DNA of 54,499 bases from positions 1-54,499 of the forward strand of contig JBIQHD010000032.1 of assembly GCA_044508835.1 (NCBI GenBank), written 5' to 3'. The DNA is from JAKFDI01 sp044508835 (lineage in GTDB: Bacteria; Pseudomonadota; Gammaproteobacteria; Burkholderiales; Burkholderiaceae_C). How positions within the stretch are numbered: the stretch's first letter is position 1; each line of letters begins with the position of its first letter. Both the position numbers and the translations under genes were made by a program. The notes under the pieces were generated by a model. It worked only from the letters and a program-made list of their open reading frames with translations. It was not told where the DNA came from and ran no database searches. Shown here in pieces: positions 25,684-34,357 of this stretch.

Positions 25684-27311
25684 ATCGCCCCAGCCTGCGC
25701 GCCGCGCTGCTGTCCGGCCTGGCGACGCTGCTGGTACTGGCGGGCTGCGCCACGCCCGCGCCGCCCCCGCCCGACGCCACCCCCGAACCCCTCGCCGCCG
25801 CACCCGTTGCGGCGGCTGCGTCTGAGCCCCTGCCTCCCGCCGCGCCCGCCAGCGCCGTGGCGCAGGCCGCGCAGACGGGCACGGCCGTCGACCCGGTGCG
25901 CCCCGAGGAGACCGTCGACCTCGACAAGGACGACGCCCGCACCGACCTCTGGGAACGCGTGCGCCGCGGCTTCGCGATGCCCGACCTCGACACGCCGGAC
26001 GTGCGCCAGCACGAGCAGTGGTACGCCACCCGGCCCGACTACGTCGAGCGCATGACCGAACGCGGCGGGCGCTACCTGTTCCACATCGTCGAAGAGGTCG
26101 AGCGCCGCGGCCTGCCGACCGAGCTGGCGCTGCTGCCCTTCATCGAGAGCGCCTTCAACCCGCAGGCGGTGTCGTCGGCCAAGGCCTCGGGCATGTGGCA
26201 GTTCATGCCCGCCACCGGGCGGCATTTCTCGCTCACGCAGAACGTCTTCCGCGACGACCGGCGCGACGTGCTGGCATCGACCCGCGCCGCGCTCGACTAC
26301 CTCGAGCGGCTGCACGGCATGTTCGGCGACTGGCACCTGGCGCTGGCCGCCTACAACTGGGGCGAGGGCAACGTCCAGCGCGCCATCGCACGCAACACGC
26401 GGGCGGGCAAGCCCGCCGGCTACCTCGACCTGCGCATGCCGCGCGAGACGCGCCACTACGTGCCCAAGCTGCAGGCGGTGAAGAACCTCATCGCGCAGCC
26501 TGCCAGCTTCTCGCTCGCGCTGCCGGAACTCCAGAACCACCCGTACTTCCTGAGCGTGCCCATCACCCGCGACATCGACGTCGAGACGGCGATCGCGCTG
26601 TCGGGCATGCGCGCCGACGAGTTCCGCAGCCTGAACCCGCAGCACAAGAGCCCGGTCATCCTGGCCGCGGGCACGCCGCAGCTGCTGATGCCCTACGACA
26701 ACGCGAACCTGTTCCTGCGCCGGCTGGCCCGGCACGACGGCCAGCTCGCCACCTGGACGGTGTGGGTCGCGCCGCGCACGCTGCACCCCTCGGACGCGGC
26801 GCGCCAGGTCGGCATGACCGAGAGCGAGCTGCGCGAGGCGAACGACATCCCGCCGCGCATGCTCGTGAAGGCCGGCTCCACGCTGCTGGTGCCGCGGGCG
26901 GCCCGCCACCACGACGTGAGCGAAGAGGTCCTCGAGAACGCGCGGCTCTCGTTCGCCCCGGAAGTGGCGACGCGCCGCGTCGTCCTGCATGCGCGCAAGC
27001 GCGACACCGTGGCCAGCGTGGCGCGCCGCTACCGCGTCAGCGCCGAGTCCGTGGCCGCGTGGAACGACGTGTCGACCGGCGCGCGCTTCAAGCCCGGCCA
27101 GCGCATCGTGCTGCACCTGGCGGACAAGCCGCGCGCCACGCAGGCCAAGCGCGCGAGCGGATCGAAGGTTCGCGCGGCGAGCGCCGCCCACAAGCCGGCC
27201 GCCCGGAAGACCGCCTCGCGCGGCGCGAAGACGCCGGTCGCCGCCAAGAAGAGCGCCGGCACGCGGGTCGCCAAGCGCGGCGGTGACGCCGGGCGCGAAC
27301 CCGGCGAATAG
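25680..27311 (+). CDS. mltD: Membrane-bound lytic transglycosylase D-like lipoprotein with LysM repeats and basic tail
   Basis: The 543-residue precursor has a lipoprotein signal (LVLAGC, Cys23), a Pro/Ala-rich linker and an SLT domain with the catalytic glutamate in LLPFIESAFNPQA (Glu156) and ASGMWQFMP. Two LysM modules follow (about 370-425 and 435-480). Such enzymes cut glycan strands at the outer membrane. The last 60 residues are rich in Lys, Arg and Ala with several Ala-Lys-Lys/Arg motifs, an unusual addition. The ATG at 25680 overlaps the gloB stop by four bases; the upstream ATG at 25662 would extend the protein by six residues. Confidence 0.92.
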   Translation: MNRPSLRAALLSGLATLLVLAGCATPAPPPPDATPEPLAAAPVAAAASEPLPPAAPASAVAQAAQTGTAVDPVRPEETVDLDKDDARTDLWERVRRGFAMPDLDTPDVRQHEQWYATRPDYVERMTERGGRYLFHIVEEVERRGLPTELALLPFIESAFNPQAVSSAKASGMWQFMPATGRHFSLTQNVFRDDRRDVLASTRAALDYLERLHGMFGDWHLALAAYNWGEGNVQRAIARNTRAGKPAGYLDLRMPRETRHYVPKLQAVKNLIAQPASFSLALPELQNHPYFLSVPITRDIDVETAIALSGMRADEFRSLNPQHKSPVILAAGTPQLLMPYDNANLFLRRLARHDGQLATWTVWVAPRTLHPSDAARQVGMTESELREANDIPPRMLVKAGSTLLVPRAARHHDVSEEVLENARLSFAPEVATRRVVLHARKRDTVASVARRYRVSAESVAAWNDVSTGARFKPGQRIVLHLADKPRATQAKRASGSKVRAASAAHKPAARKTASRGAKTPVAAKKSAGTRVAKRGGDAGREPGE

Positions 27312-27329
27312 CCCCGCGGCGCGGGCGCG

Positions 27330-27917
27330 TCAGCGCCGGTCGACCAGCGCGTGGGCGATCGTGCCCAGGTCGACGTACTCCAGCTCGCTGCCGATCGGCA
27401 CGCCGCGGGCCAGCCGCGTGACGCGCAGGCCGCGCGACTTCATCGCCTGCTCCACCACGTGGGCCGTGGCCTCGCCTTCGGCCGTGAAGTTGGTGGCCAG
27501 GATGAGCTCCTCCACCACCCCGTCGCCCGCGCGCTCGACGAGCTGCTTCAGGCCGATGTCGCGCACGCTCACGCCGTCGAGCGGGCTCAGGCGCCCCATC
27601 AGCACGAAGTACAGGCCGCGGTAGCTGCCGGTGCGCTCGAGCGCGGCCAGGTCGGCCGGCGTCTCCACCACGCACAGCAGCCGCGGGTCGCGCGCCGGAT
27701 CGAGGCAGATGCTGCACACCGCGGCCTCGGTGAAGGTGTGGCAGCGCTCGCAGTGCCGCACGTTCGCGACCGCGGCCTGCAGCGCGGCGGCGATGCGGTG
27801 CGCGCCGTCGCGGTCGTGCTGCAGCAGGTGGAAGGCCATGCGCTGCGCCGACTTCACGCCGACGCCCGGCAGGCGCCGCAGCGCCTCGATCAGCGCATCG
27901 AGCGCGGGTTCGGACAC
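27330..27917 (-). CDS. recR: Recombination mediator protein RecR
   Basis: The 195-residue protein acts with RecF and RecO to load RecA on gapped DNA. It has an N-terminal helix-hairpin-helix (RLPGVGVKSAQRMAFHLL), a four-cysteine zinc finger (CERCHTFTEAAVCSIC) and a Toprim domain (VVETPADLAALERTGSYRGLYFVLMGRLSPLDG). The start is a GTG at 27917, 16 bases after ybaB. It converges with the MltD-like gene with only 18 bases between stops. Confidence 0.97.
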   Translation of the reverse strand: MSEPALDALIEALRRLPGVGVKSAQRMAFHLLQHDRDGAHRIAAALQAAVANVRHCERCHTFTEAAVCSICLDPARDPRLLCVVETPADLAALERTGSYRGLYFVLMGRLSPLDGVSVRDIGLKQLVERAGDGVVEELILATNFTAEGEATAHVVEQAMKSRGLRVTRLARGVPIGSELEYVDLGTIAHALVDRR

Positions 27918-27933
27918 GGCGGAGACGCGGCGC

Positions 27934-28260
27934 TCAGAACGGGAACTTCATGCCCGGCGGCAGCGGCATGCCGGCGGTGAGCTTGCCCATCTTCTCCTGC
28001 GACACCTCCTCGGCGCGGCGCACGCCGTCGTTGAAGGCGGCGGCGACCAGGTCCTCGAGCATGTCCTTGTCGTCGACGAGCAGGCTCGGGTCGATCTGGA
28101 TGCGCTTGACGTCGTGCTTGCAGGTCATCGTCACCTTCACGAGCCCGGCGCCGGACTGGCCCTCGACCTCGATGGTGGCGAGCTCTTCCTGCGCCTTCTT
28201 CAGGTTGTCCTGCATCGCCTGGGCCTGCTTCATCAGACCCGCGAGTTGACCCTTCATCAT
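27934..28260 (-). CDS. ybaB: Nucleoid-associated protein, YbaB/EbfC family
   Basis: The 108-residue DNA-binding protein has the typical Gln/Lys-rich N-terminal helix (LAGLMKQAQAMQDNLKKAQEELA) and the core VEGQSGAGLVKVTMTCKHDVKRIQIDPSLL. Two consecutive ATG codons (28260 and 28257) are possible starts. It sits between dnaX and recR, its usual operon, 18 bases from dnaX. Confidence 0.96.
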   Translation of the reverse strand: MMKGQLAGLMKQAQAMQDNLKKAQEELATIEVEGQSGAGLVKVTMTCKHDVKRIQIDPSLLVDDKDMLEDLVAAAFNDGVRRAEEVSQEKMGKLTAGMPLPPGMKFPF

Positions 28261-28278
28261 GGCTGTGTGCTCCGGAGT

Positions 28279-30087
28279 TCAGTGGGCTTTGATCGACCCC
28301 GGCACGATGCGTGCCGTCGCGTACTGCGCCATCAGCGCCTTCACGATCGGGTCGTTGTGGATGATCTGCTCAGCCTCGTGCTGGCGGCGCTCGCGCTCGG
28401 CGGCGGCGCGCAGCGCGGGCGAGTCCTCGGCCGCGCCGCCGGCGACGTCCAGGCGCACCGGCTCGCCGAGCGCCTGCGCCAGCGCCGCCTGCAGCTTCTC
28501 GACCTGCGCCGGCGCGCGCAGCGTCTCGCGCTCCACGCGCAGGCGCCACACGCTCACGCCGGCCTCGCGGCCGATCTCGACGCACTGCGCCTGCATCGCC
28601 AGCTCGCGCACCAGCGCGCCGATGGCGCCTTCGCCGGCCAGCCGCTCGACGAGCGCCTGCCAGCGGTCGCCGGTTTCGGTACGCACGAGGACGGGACGCC
28701 GCGGCGCGGGGGCGGCGCCGGCCGGCGCCGGCGCGGAGGCGGTCGGCGCCGGCTCTTCGGGTTCGAGGTCGTCATCGACCCAGGGCGGCGGCTCTTCATG
28801 GGCCGCCGCGGCCCGGGGCGCGGCAGCCGGCGCCGGCTCGCGGCGGACTGGCGGCGCGACCGGCACCGAGCGAACGGCCGGCGCCGCCGCGACCGCGGCC
28901 ACGGCGCACGCCGCCGGCGCAGGCTCGGCACGGGCCGCTGCCGCCGCGCCCGAACCGGCGCCGGCCGCGCCGGCGCGCTCGCCCACGGCCCCCGGGCGGA
29001 ACGCCAGCATGCGCAGCAGCACCATCACGAGGCCGCTGTATTCGTCGGGCGCGAGGCCCAGCTCGGCGCGGCCGTGCAGCGCCATGCTGTAGAACAGCTG
29101 CGTCTCGTCGGCCTCGATCGCGCCCGCCAAGCCCGCGGCGGCCTGCGCCTGCGGATCGTCGGCATCGAGCGCGCCCGGCACCGCCTGCGCCACCGCCATC
29201 TGCTGCAGCAGCTCGGCCAATTCCTCCAGCGTGCCCGCCGCGCTCAGCCCGAGGCCGCGCAGCGCATCCGCCGCCTCGAGCAGCGCGGCGCCGTCGCGGG
29301 CGGCCAGCGCCTGCACGATGCGCACCGCGTGCCCGCGGTCCACCGCGCCGAGCATGCGGCGCACGCTCTCGTCGCCGAGCGTGCCGGCGCCGTAGGCGAT
29401 GGCCTGGTCGGTGAGCGAGAGCGCATCGCGCATCGAGCCGCGCGCCGCGCGCGCCAGCAGCCGCAGCGCGGCCGGCTCGGCGGCCAGGCCTTCCTCGGCC
29501 AGCACGCGCGCCAGGTGCTCCTGCACCGTCTGCGGCGCCATCGGCCGCAGGTTGAACTGCAGGCAGCGCGACAGCACCGTGGGCGGCACCTTCTGCGGGT
29601 CGGTCGTGGCGAGCACGAATTTCAGGTAGTCGGGCGGCTCCTCCAGTGTCTTCAGCATGGCGTTGAAGGCGGTGGTGGAGAGCATGTGCACTTCGTCGAT
29701 CATGTAGACCTTGAAGCGGCCCATCACCGGCTTGTAGACGGCCTGGTCGAGCAGCAGCGAGATCTCGTCGACGCCGCGGTTGGACGCCGCGTCGAGCTCC
29801 ACGTAGTCGACGAAGCGGCCGCTGTCGATGTCGCGGCAGGCGTCGCACGCGCCGCAGGGGTGCGCGGTGATGCCGCCCTGCCCGTCGGCGCCGGTGCAGT
29901 TGAGCGACTTGGCGAGGATGCGCGACACCGTCGTCTTGCCCACGCCGCGGGTGCCGGTGAACAGGTACGCGTGGTGCAGGCGGCCCTGCGTCAGCGCGTT
30001 CGACAGAGCCTGCACCACGTGCTCCTGGCCCACCATCGCCTCGAAGTTCGCGGGGCGGTATTTGCGGGCCAGAACGGTGTTGCTCAT
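28279..30087 (-). CDS. dnaX: DNA polymerase III subunits gamma/tau
   Basis: The 602-residue clamp-loader ATPase has Walker A GTRGVGKT at residues 45-52, zinc ligands at Cys64, Cys78, Cys81 and Cys84, and the SRC sensor in VLSRCLQF. After domain III comes a long Ala/Pro-rich linker (about 370-470), then a tau-like C-terminal region. I see no A-rich slippery site of the E. coli type, so a separate gamma form cannot be predicted. The ATG at 30087 is chosen because MSNTVLARKYRPANF is the conserved N-terminus. It heads dnaX-ybaB-recR. Confidence 0.97.
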   Translation of the reverse strand: MSNTVLARKYRPANFEAMVGQEHVVQALSNALTQGRLHHAYLFTGTRGVGKTTVSRILAKSLNCTGADGQGGITAHPCGACDACRDIDSGRFVDYVELDAASNRGVDEISLLLDQAVYKPVMGRFKVYMIDEVHMLSTTAFNAMLKTLEEPPDYLKFVLATTDPQKVPPTVLSRCLQFNLRPMAPQTVQEHLARVLAEEGLAAEPAALRLLARAARGSMRDALSLTDQAIAYGAGTLGDESVRRMLGAVDRGHAVRIVQALAARDGAALLEAADALRGLGLSAAGTLEELAELLQQMAVAQAVPGALDADDPQAQAAAGLAGAIEADETQLFYSMALHGRAELGLAPDEYSGLVMVLLRMLAFRPGAVGERAGAAGAGSGAAAAARAEPAPAACAVAAVAAAPAVRSVPVAPPVRREPAPAAAPRAAAAHEEPPPWVDDDLEPEEPAPTASAPAPAGAAPAPRRPVLVRTETGDRWQALVERLAGEGAIGALVRELAMQAQCVEIGREAGVSVWRLRVERETLRAPAQVEKLQAALAQALGEPVRLDVAGGAAEDSPALRAAAERERRQHEAEQIIHNDPIVKALMAQYATARIVPGSIKAH

Positions 30088-30167
30088 GGCGGCGGATTCT
30101 ACGGTCCGGCCCTGCCGCGGCCCGGGCCGCGCGGCCCGCCGCCCGGGGCGGCGCGCAGCCGGTCGCC

Positions 30168-30173
30168 GATAAT
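30168..30173 (+). promoter_or_regulatory. Possible -10 element of the PurM-like gene
   Basis: GATAAT lies 28 bases before the ATG in the 114-base gap between the divergent dnaX and PurM-like genes. No clear -35 hexamer. Confidence 0.4.
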
Positions 30174-30201
30174 TCGCGCTTCCCTCGATCCCCCGCCGCG
30201 C

Positions 30202-31332
30202 ATGAACCCGACGCCCGCCTCCGTGACCGCTTCCGCCTCGCTCAGCTACGAGCAGTCGGGCGTCAACTACGACCTGATCGACCCGCTGAAGGTGGCCGCG
30301 CAGCGCGCCGCCGCGGCGACGGGCTCGCACCTGGCCGCGCACGGCTTCGGCGAGGTGGCCGCCTCGCGCGGCGAATCGGCCTACGTGGTCGACGTCGGCC
30401 CGTTCTACCTCGCGAGCATCGTCGAATGCCTGGGTTCCAAGGCGCTGGTGGCCGACGAGATGCACCGGCTCACCGGCAAGAGCTACTACGACGCCATCGC
30501 GCAGGACACCATCGCCATGGCGATCAACGACCTCATCACCGTCGGCGCCACGCCGCTGGTGGTGCAGGCCTACTGGGCCGCCGGCGGCTCGGAATGGTTC
30601 ACCGACGCGCAGCGCGCGCAGGCGCTGGTCGAAGGCTGGAAGCGCGCCTGCGACACCTGCGCCGTCGCCTGGGGCGGCGGCGAGACGCCGGCGCTGGCGG
30701 GCATCGTGGCCGAGGGCCGCATCGACCTCGCCGCCTCGTGCACCGGGCTCGTCAACCCGAAGGAGCGGCTGTCGGTCGGCGACAGGCTGGCGCCCGGCGA
30801 CGCGATCGTGCTGCTCGCCTCCAGCGGCATCCACGCCAACGGCCTGAGCCTCGCGCGCAAGCTGGCCGAGCGCCTGCCGCAGGGCTACCTCACGCCGGTG
30901 CTGCCGGGCCTGAGCTACGGCGACGCGCTGCTCGCGCCGACCGTGCTGTATTCGCCGGTCACCGAGGCGCTCTACCGGGCCGGCATCACGCCGCACTACT
31001 GCGCCAACATCACCGGCCACGGCTGGCGCAAGCTGCTGCGCCACCCGGCCGCTCACACCTACCGCATCCATTCGGTCCCCGCCGTCACGCCGGTGCTGAA
31101 GTTCATCCAGCAGCATGCGCACCACGACGACCGCGAGGCCTACGGCACCATGAACATGGGCGCGGGCTTCGCGCTCTTCGTGAAGGCCGGCGACGCGGCG
31201 CGCACCGTCGAGGTGGCGCGCGCGCAAGGCGTCGAGGCCCTGGTGGCCGGCACCGTGGAAGCCGGCCCGAAGCGGCTCGTCATCGAGCCGCTGGGCATCG
31301 AGTTCGGCGACGACGCGCTGCAGCTGCGATAG
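30202..31332 (+). CDS. PurM-like (AIR synthase-related) ATP-grasp-associated fold protein
   Basis: The 376-residue protein aligns along its whole length with phosphoribosylformylglycinamidine cyclo-ligase (PurM). It keeps the N-terminal SYEQSGVNYDLIDPLK, the GGGETP loop, SSGIHANGLSL and a NITGHGWRKLLR segment. The motif that reads DGVGTK in canonical PurM is ECLGSK here (75-80), and the flanking region differs. It may be an AIR synthase of a divergent subgroup or a paralogue with another substrate. A canonical purM is not in the window. The ATG at 30202 is the only in-frame start near the conserved N-terminus. Confidence 0.75.
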   Translation: MNPTPASVTASASLSYEQSGVNYDLIDPLKVAAQRAAAATGSHLAAHGFGEVAASRGESAYVVDVGPFYLASIVECLGSKALVADEMHRLTGKSYYDAIAQDTIAMAINDLITVGATPLVVQAYWAAGGSEWFTDAQRAQALVEGWKRACDTCAVAWGGGETPALAGIVAEGRIDLAASCTGLVNPKERLSVGDRLAPGDAIVLLASSGIHANGLSLARKLAERLPQGYLTPVLPGLSYGDALLAPTVLYSPVTEALYRAGITPHYCANITGHGWRKLLRHPAAHTYRIHSVPAVTPVLKFIQQHAHHDDREAYGTMNMGAGFALFVKAGDAARTVEVARAQGVEALVAGTVEAGPKRLVIEPLGIEFGDDALQLR

Positions 31333-31343
31333 GCCGCGGGCCC

Positions 31344-31363
31344 GCCCCTGCACGGGCAGGGGC
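31344..31363 (+). terminator. Hairpin downstream of the PurM-like gene
   Basis: GCCCCTGC (31344-31351) and GCAGGGGC (31356-31363) form a perfect 8-bp stem with an ACGG loop, 12 bases after the stop. No T-run follows, so termination is uncertain. Confidence 0.4.
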
Positions 31364-31378
31364 CGCCGGCCGCTCGCC

Positions 31379-31384
31379 TACAAT
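31379..31384 (+). promoter_or_regulatory. ffs -10 element
   Basis: TACAAT lies eight bases before the predicted 5' end of the 4.5S RNA, the correct spacing for a sigma-70 promoter. Confidence 0.6.
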
Positions 31385-31391
31385 CGCCGGC

Positions 31392-31485
31392 GACGGGCCT
31401 CCTCGCATGGAAGCGCGGCCAACCGGGTCAGGTCGGGAACGAAGCAGCCCCAACCGTTGTGACCAGTGCCGAGGCAAGGCTCGTC
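31392..31485 (+). ncRNA. ffs: Signal recognition particle RNA (4.5S RNA)
   Basis: The small SRP RNA pairs with Ffh and guides nascent membrane proteins to FtsY. The invariant apical region GGTCAGGTCGGGAACGAAGC is at 31426-31445, with the GGAA tetraloop closed by a G-C pair where E. coli has C-G. The ends GACGGGCCT (31392-31400) and AGGCTCGTC (31477-31485) pair over nine positions, which sets the boundaries. The size of about 94 bases is a little shorter than the E. coli RNA. Location close to dnaX is common in Betaproteobacteria. Confidence 0.93.
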
Positions 31486-31506
31486 ACCCCTCCCCCACAC
31501 GACGAT

Positions 31507-31821
31507 TCAACGCACCGGCGCCTGCATCGCCTCGCGGTAGCGGTCCTGCGCCTCCCGCAGGCACTGGTTGCGCGTGTCGCGGTCGCGCTCGCGGCGGCAC
31601 TGCGTGCGGGCCTCGGCCAGGGCCGCGCCGGCTTCCTCGCGCGCGGCCTGCGGATCCTGCGGCCCGGGCTCGTGGCTGCCGACGTATTCCTTCGAATGGA
31701 TGATGATGGGCTGCGGTGCCGGCTGCTCCGGCGCGGGCAGGGTGGCGGGCGCCGGCTGGGCGAACGCCCCAGCGGACGCCAGCAGCCAAGCGGCGCACCC
31801 GGCCAATCGGTCGAGTTTCAT
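31507..31821 (-). CDS. Small secreted protein of unknown function
   Basis: The 104-residue product starts with a signal peptide (MKLDRLAGCAAWLLASAGAFA, cleavage before QPAP). It continues with a Pro-rich stretch, then a charged helix containing two cysteines 13 residues apart (QCRRERDRDTRNQC). Short periplasmic proteins with a similar Cys-containing charged helix occur in other Burkholderiales, but I know of no function. The ATG at 31821 has AAAGGAAG four bases upstream. It follows the pseudokinase-HDOD gene by 80 bases on the same strand and may be co-transcribed. Confidence 0.75.
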   Translation of the reverse strand: MKLDRLAGCAAWLLASAGAFAQPAPATLPAPEQPAPQPIIIHSKEYVGSHEPGPQDPQAAREEAGAALAEARTQCRRERDRDTRNQCLREAQDRYREAMQAPVR

Positions 31822-31901
31822 GGGTCTTCCTTTCGAGACGAAACCCCGTGGGGCTCCGTCCGGAACGGGCAAGCCGTGTGCCGCCCGATGCGGCGGCCCG
31901 G

Positions 31902-33761
31902 TCAGGAAGCGTCCGGCCGCCTCGGCGGTTCGGCCGCCGGCCCGGCGTGGGCCGGTGCGTCGCGCGCCACCTCGGCCACGGCGCGGCCAGCGTCGAGCGC
32001 GCGGCGCCCGGCGCGCAGCGCTTCCTGCAGGTCGCGCACGTCGACCCCCAGCGCGCGGGCGTAGCGTTGCGCCACCGCGCCGAGCGCCTGCGTCACGCGC
32101 TCGGGAGGCAGCAGGCTGACCGCGTCCACCGCCTCGTTGGCGGCGCTGGCCGTGGTGCGCAGCACGTCGGCGTCGCCGACCGGCGGGCGCACCGCGCCAC
32201 GGTCGCGCGGCAGGCGGTGCACGATGTGCTGCACCTCGTCGCCCAGGCCCCAGTGGCGCGCGACGGCGCTGCCGAGCGATTCGACGTCGACGCCGAGCAC
32301 GGCGAACGCCGCACCCTCTTCGCTCATGCCCGGATGGTCCGGCGTTCCGGGCGCCGAATCCGACGGCGGCGGCGCGGGCCGCATGAGCAGCCAGATCTGC
32401 TCGGCCTCGTCGGGGAAGTGGTACTGCACCAGCAGGCGCCCCAGGTTCTGCAGCAGGGTCAGCAGGAAGATCACTTCCGGGTCGTAGCCGGGCGGACGCA
32501 GCACCTGCGCGACGTGCCCCGCGAGGCGGCAGCGGTCGATGAGCCGGCGCATGGCGTCGGCGCCGCGCTCGTTGAGCGGCCCCGGCCAGCTGCGCAGGCC
32601 CGTGGCCGCGTGCCGCACGCCGCCCAGCCCCACCAGCGCCGTGGCGCGGCGCACGGTCAGCACGGGACCGCTGCCCGAGATCTGCGTGCCTTGCACCTGG
32701 GCCGAGTTGACCTGCCGCAGCAGCTCGAAGCTGAGCGCGATGTCCTGCAGGATCTGTTCGCCGATCTCGTCGGTGTGCTGGCCTTCCATGGTCGCCAGCC
32801 GCGCGACGCGCGCGCTGACGCCGGGCATGGCGGGCAGGTGGCCGACGGTGCGCATGCGGTCGAGCAGCAGCGCCAGCGGGCTGCCCTTGCCCTGCGCCTC
32901 GGCGTCGCGCCACCCTTCGAGCGCCCGCAGCAGGGTGCGCGCATTGAGATAGCGCTGGCGCTCCTGCGCCGCCGTGCCGCGGTTGGCGATGGCGCGCAGC
33001 GCCTCGGGAATGGGATGCGGGCCGGACCACGGCAGGCGCACGATCTCGCGGCCGGACGGCGGCATGCGCGCGATCACCAGCGCGGTGTCGGGCTCGTCGA
33101 GCGCGGGCTGGCCCACCAGCAGCTGCTGCAGCAGCACCGCGGCGGCGAGCACGTCGCGCTGGCTCGCCTCGCGGTGCTGCTGCAGCCGCGCGGTGTCGGT
33201 CGTCGCGCCGTCGCCTGCCTGCGCCGGATGCCCGGGCGCCTGCGGCTCGCTCGCCGCGGCGAGCGCCATGACCCGCACCGTTCCCTGCTCGCCGATGATC
33301 AGGTGGTGCAGCTGGAGATCGCGGTGCGCCACGCCCGCCTCGTGGGCGAACGCCAGGCCGCGCAAGGCGTCGCACAGCCAGCCGACCGCCTCGATCGGCG
33401 GGCCGAGCGGGTGGGCATCCAGCCACTCCGCCAGCGTGACGCCGAGCGCGCGGTCGACGGCCACGAAGGGCCAGTGGTCCTGCACGCCGATCTCGGACAC
33501 GGGCGCGAGCTGCGGGTGATCCAGCCGCGCCGCGAGGCGCGCGTCGCGCAGCCAGCGCGCCTGCGCCGCCTCGTCGCCGGGCTGGGTGCGCGGGAGCGTG
33601 AGCATCAGTTCCTGCCCGGCGCGCGGATCGGAGGCGAGCCACACCATCGTGCCCAGGCTGCGGCCGAGCAGTTGCTTCAGCTCGAAGCGACCGAAGGTGC
33701 GCAGGGTGGGCAAGGCGGGAGTCTGGGACGCGGTGGAAGTGGCGGGCGCGGAAGCGGCCAT
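31902..33761 (-). CDS. Degenerate Ser/Thr protein kinase fused to an HDOD domain
   Basis: The 619-residue protein has an N-terminal protein-kinase-like domain (about 24-280) and an HDOD domain (about 315-510, beginning near LPAMPGVSARVARLATMEG). The kinase part looks inactive. The ATP-binding Lys is missing (ELMLTLP in the VAIK position). HRDLQLHH at 146-153 has Gln and His where active kinases have Lys and Asn, and no DFG motif is visible. HDOD proteins act in bacterial signalling without hydrolase activity. The start at 33761 gives the conserved FGRFELKQLLG near the N-terminus, but no good ribosome binding site precedes it. Partners are unknown. Confidence 0.85.
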   Translation of the reverse strand: MAASAPATSTASQTPALPTLRTFGRFELKQLLGRSLGTMVWLASDPRAGQELMLTLPRTQPGDEAAQARWLRDARLAARLDHPQLAPVSEIGVQDHWPFVAVDRALGVTLAEWLDAHPLGPPIEAVGWLCDALRGLAFAHEAGVAHRDLQLHHLIIGEQGTVRVMALAAASEPQAPGHPAQAGDGATTDTARLQQHREASQRDVLAAAVLLQQLLVGQPALDEPDTALVIARMPPSGREIVRLPWSGPHPIPEALRAIANRGTAAQERQRYLNARTLLRALEGWRDAEAQGKGSPLALLLDRMRTVGHLPAMPGVSARVARLATMEGQHTDEIGEQILQDIALSFELLRQVNSAQVQGTQISGSGPVLTVRRATALVGLGGVRHAATGLRSWPGPLNERGADAMRRLIDRCRLAGHVAQVLRPPGYDPEVIFLLTLLQNLGRLLVQYHFPDEAEQIWLLMRPAPPPSDSAPGTPDHPGMSEEGAAFAVLGVDVESLGSAVARHWGLGDEVQHIVHRLPRDRGAVRPPVGDADVLRTTASAANEAVDAVSLLPPERVTQALGAVAQRYARALGVDVRDLQEALRAGRRALDAGRAVAEVARDAPAHAGPAAEPPRRPDAS

Positions 33762-34016
33762 CGTGAACGTGAACGAAGTTGGGGCAATTGGACGCCATCG
33801 GGCGCCCCGTCGATGCGTCGATGTGGCGGCACAAACGGCCGCATCTCCGCGGCAATTCTCAGCCATGGCGCGCGGCCGTCCGCGACGCGCTATCGCGGCC
33901 ATTGAAAGGATGGCGGCCCGTGCACGCCTGCACCGCCCATGCGGTCTCGGGGCCTATGTCAGAATTCATCGTGCCCCGCCTTCCTCCCGGCGGCCGCCCC
34001 TGACCGAGGAACCCTC

Positions 34017-34346
34017 ATGAGCAGCGAACTGATCAAGCACACCACCGACTCCGCGTTCGACAGCGACGTGCTCAAGTCCGACAAGCCGGTGCTGGTCGAC
34101 TACTGGGCCGAGTGGTGCGGCCCCTGCAAGATGATCGCCCCCATCCTCGACGAAGTGTCGAAGGACTACGACGGCCGGCTGCAGATCGCCAAGCTCAACG
34201 TCGACGAGAACCGCGACATCCCCGCCAAGTTCGGCATCCGCGGCATCCCGACGCTGATGCTCTTCAAGGACGGCCAGCTCGCCGCCACCAAGGTCGGCGC
34301 GCTGTCCAAGGCTCAGTTGACGGCGTTCCTCGACGGTCACCTATAA
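34017..34346 (+). CDS. trxA: Thioredoxin
   Basis: The 109-residue protein has the active site WCGPC (Cys34, Cys37) and the cis-proline segment GIRGIPTLMLF. It reduces cytosolic disulfides using thioredoxin reductase. The ATG at 34017 has GAGGA six bases upstream. rho follows on the same strand, with its own -10 element over the trxA stop. The 255-base divergent gap to the pseudokinase-HDOD gene holds no other feature that I can identify. Confidence 0.97.
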   Translation: MSSELIKHTTDSAFDSDVLKSDKPVLVDYWAEWCGPCKMIAPILDEVSKDYDGRLQIAKLNVDENRDIPAKFGIRGIPTLMLFKDGQLAATKVGALSKAQLTAFLDGHL

Positions 34347-34347
34347 T
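34342..34347 (+). promoter_or_regulatory. rho -10 element over the trxA stop codon
   Basis: A perfect TATAAT contains the trxA TAA stop. Transcription from near 34354 would give a rho leader of about 245 bases. Confidence 0.55.
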
Positions 34348-34357
34348 TCCGCCAGTC

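Noticed and set aside
28279..30087. Programmed frameshift in dnaX producing a gamma subunit
   Set aside because: No A-rich slippery heptamer or downstream stem-loop of the E. coli kind was found.
31344..31363. Hairpin before ffs as part of the 4.5S RNA
   Set aside because: The -10 element TACAAT and the pairing of the RNA ends put the 5' end at about 31392, after this hairpin.
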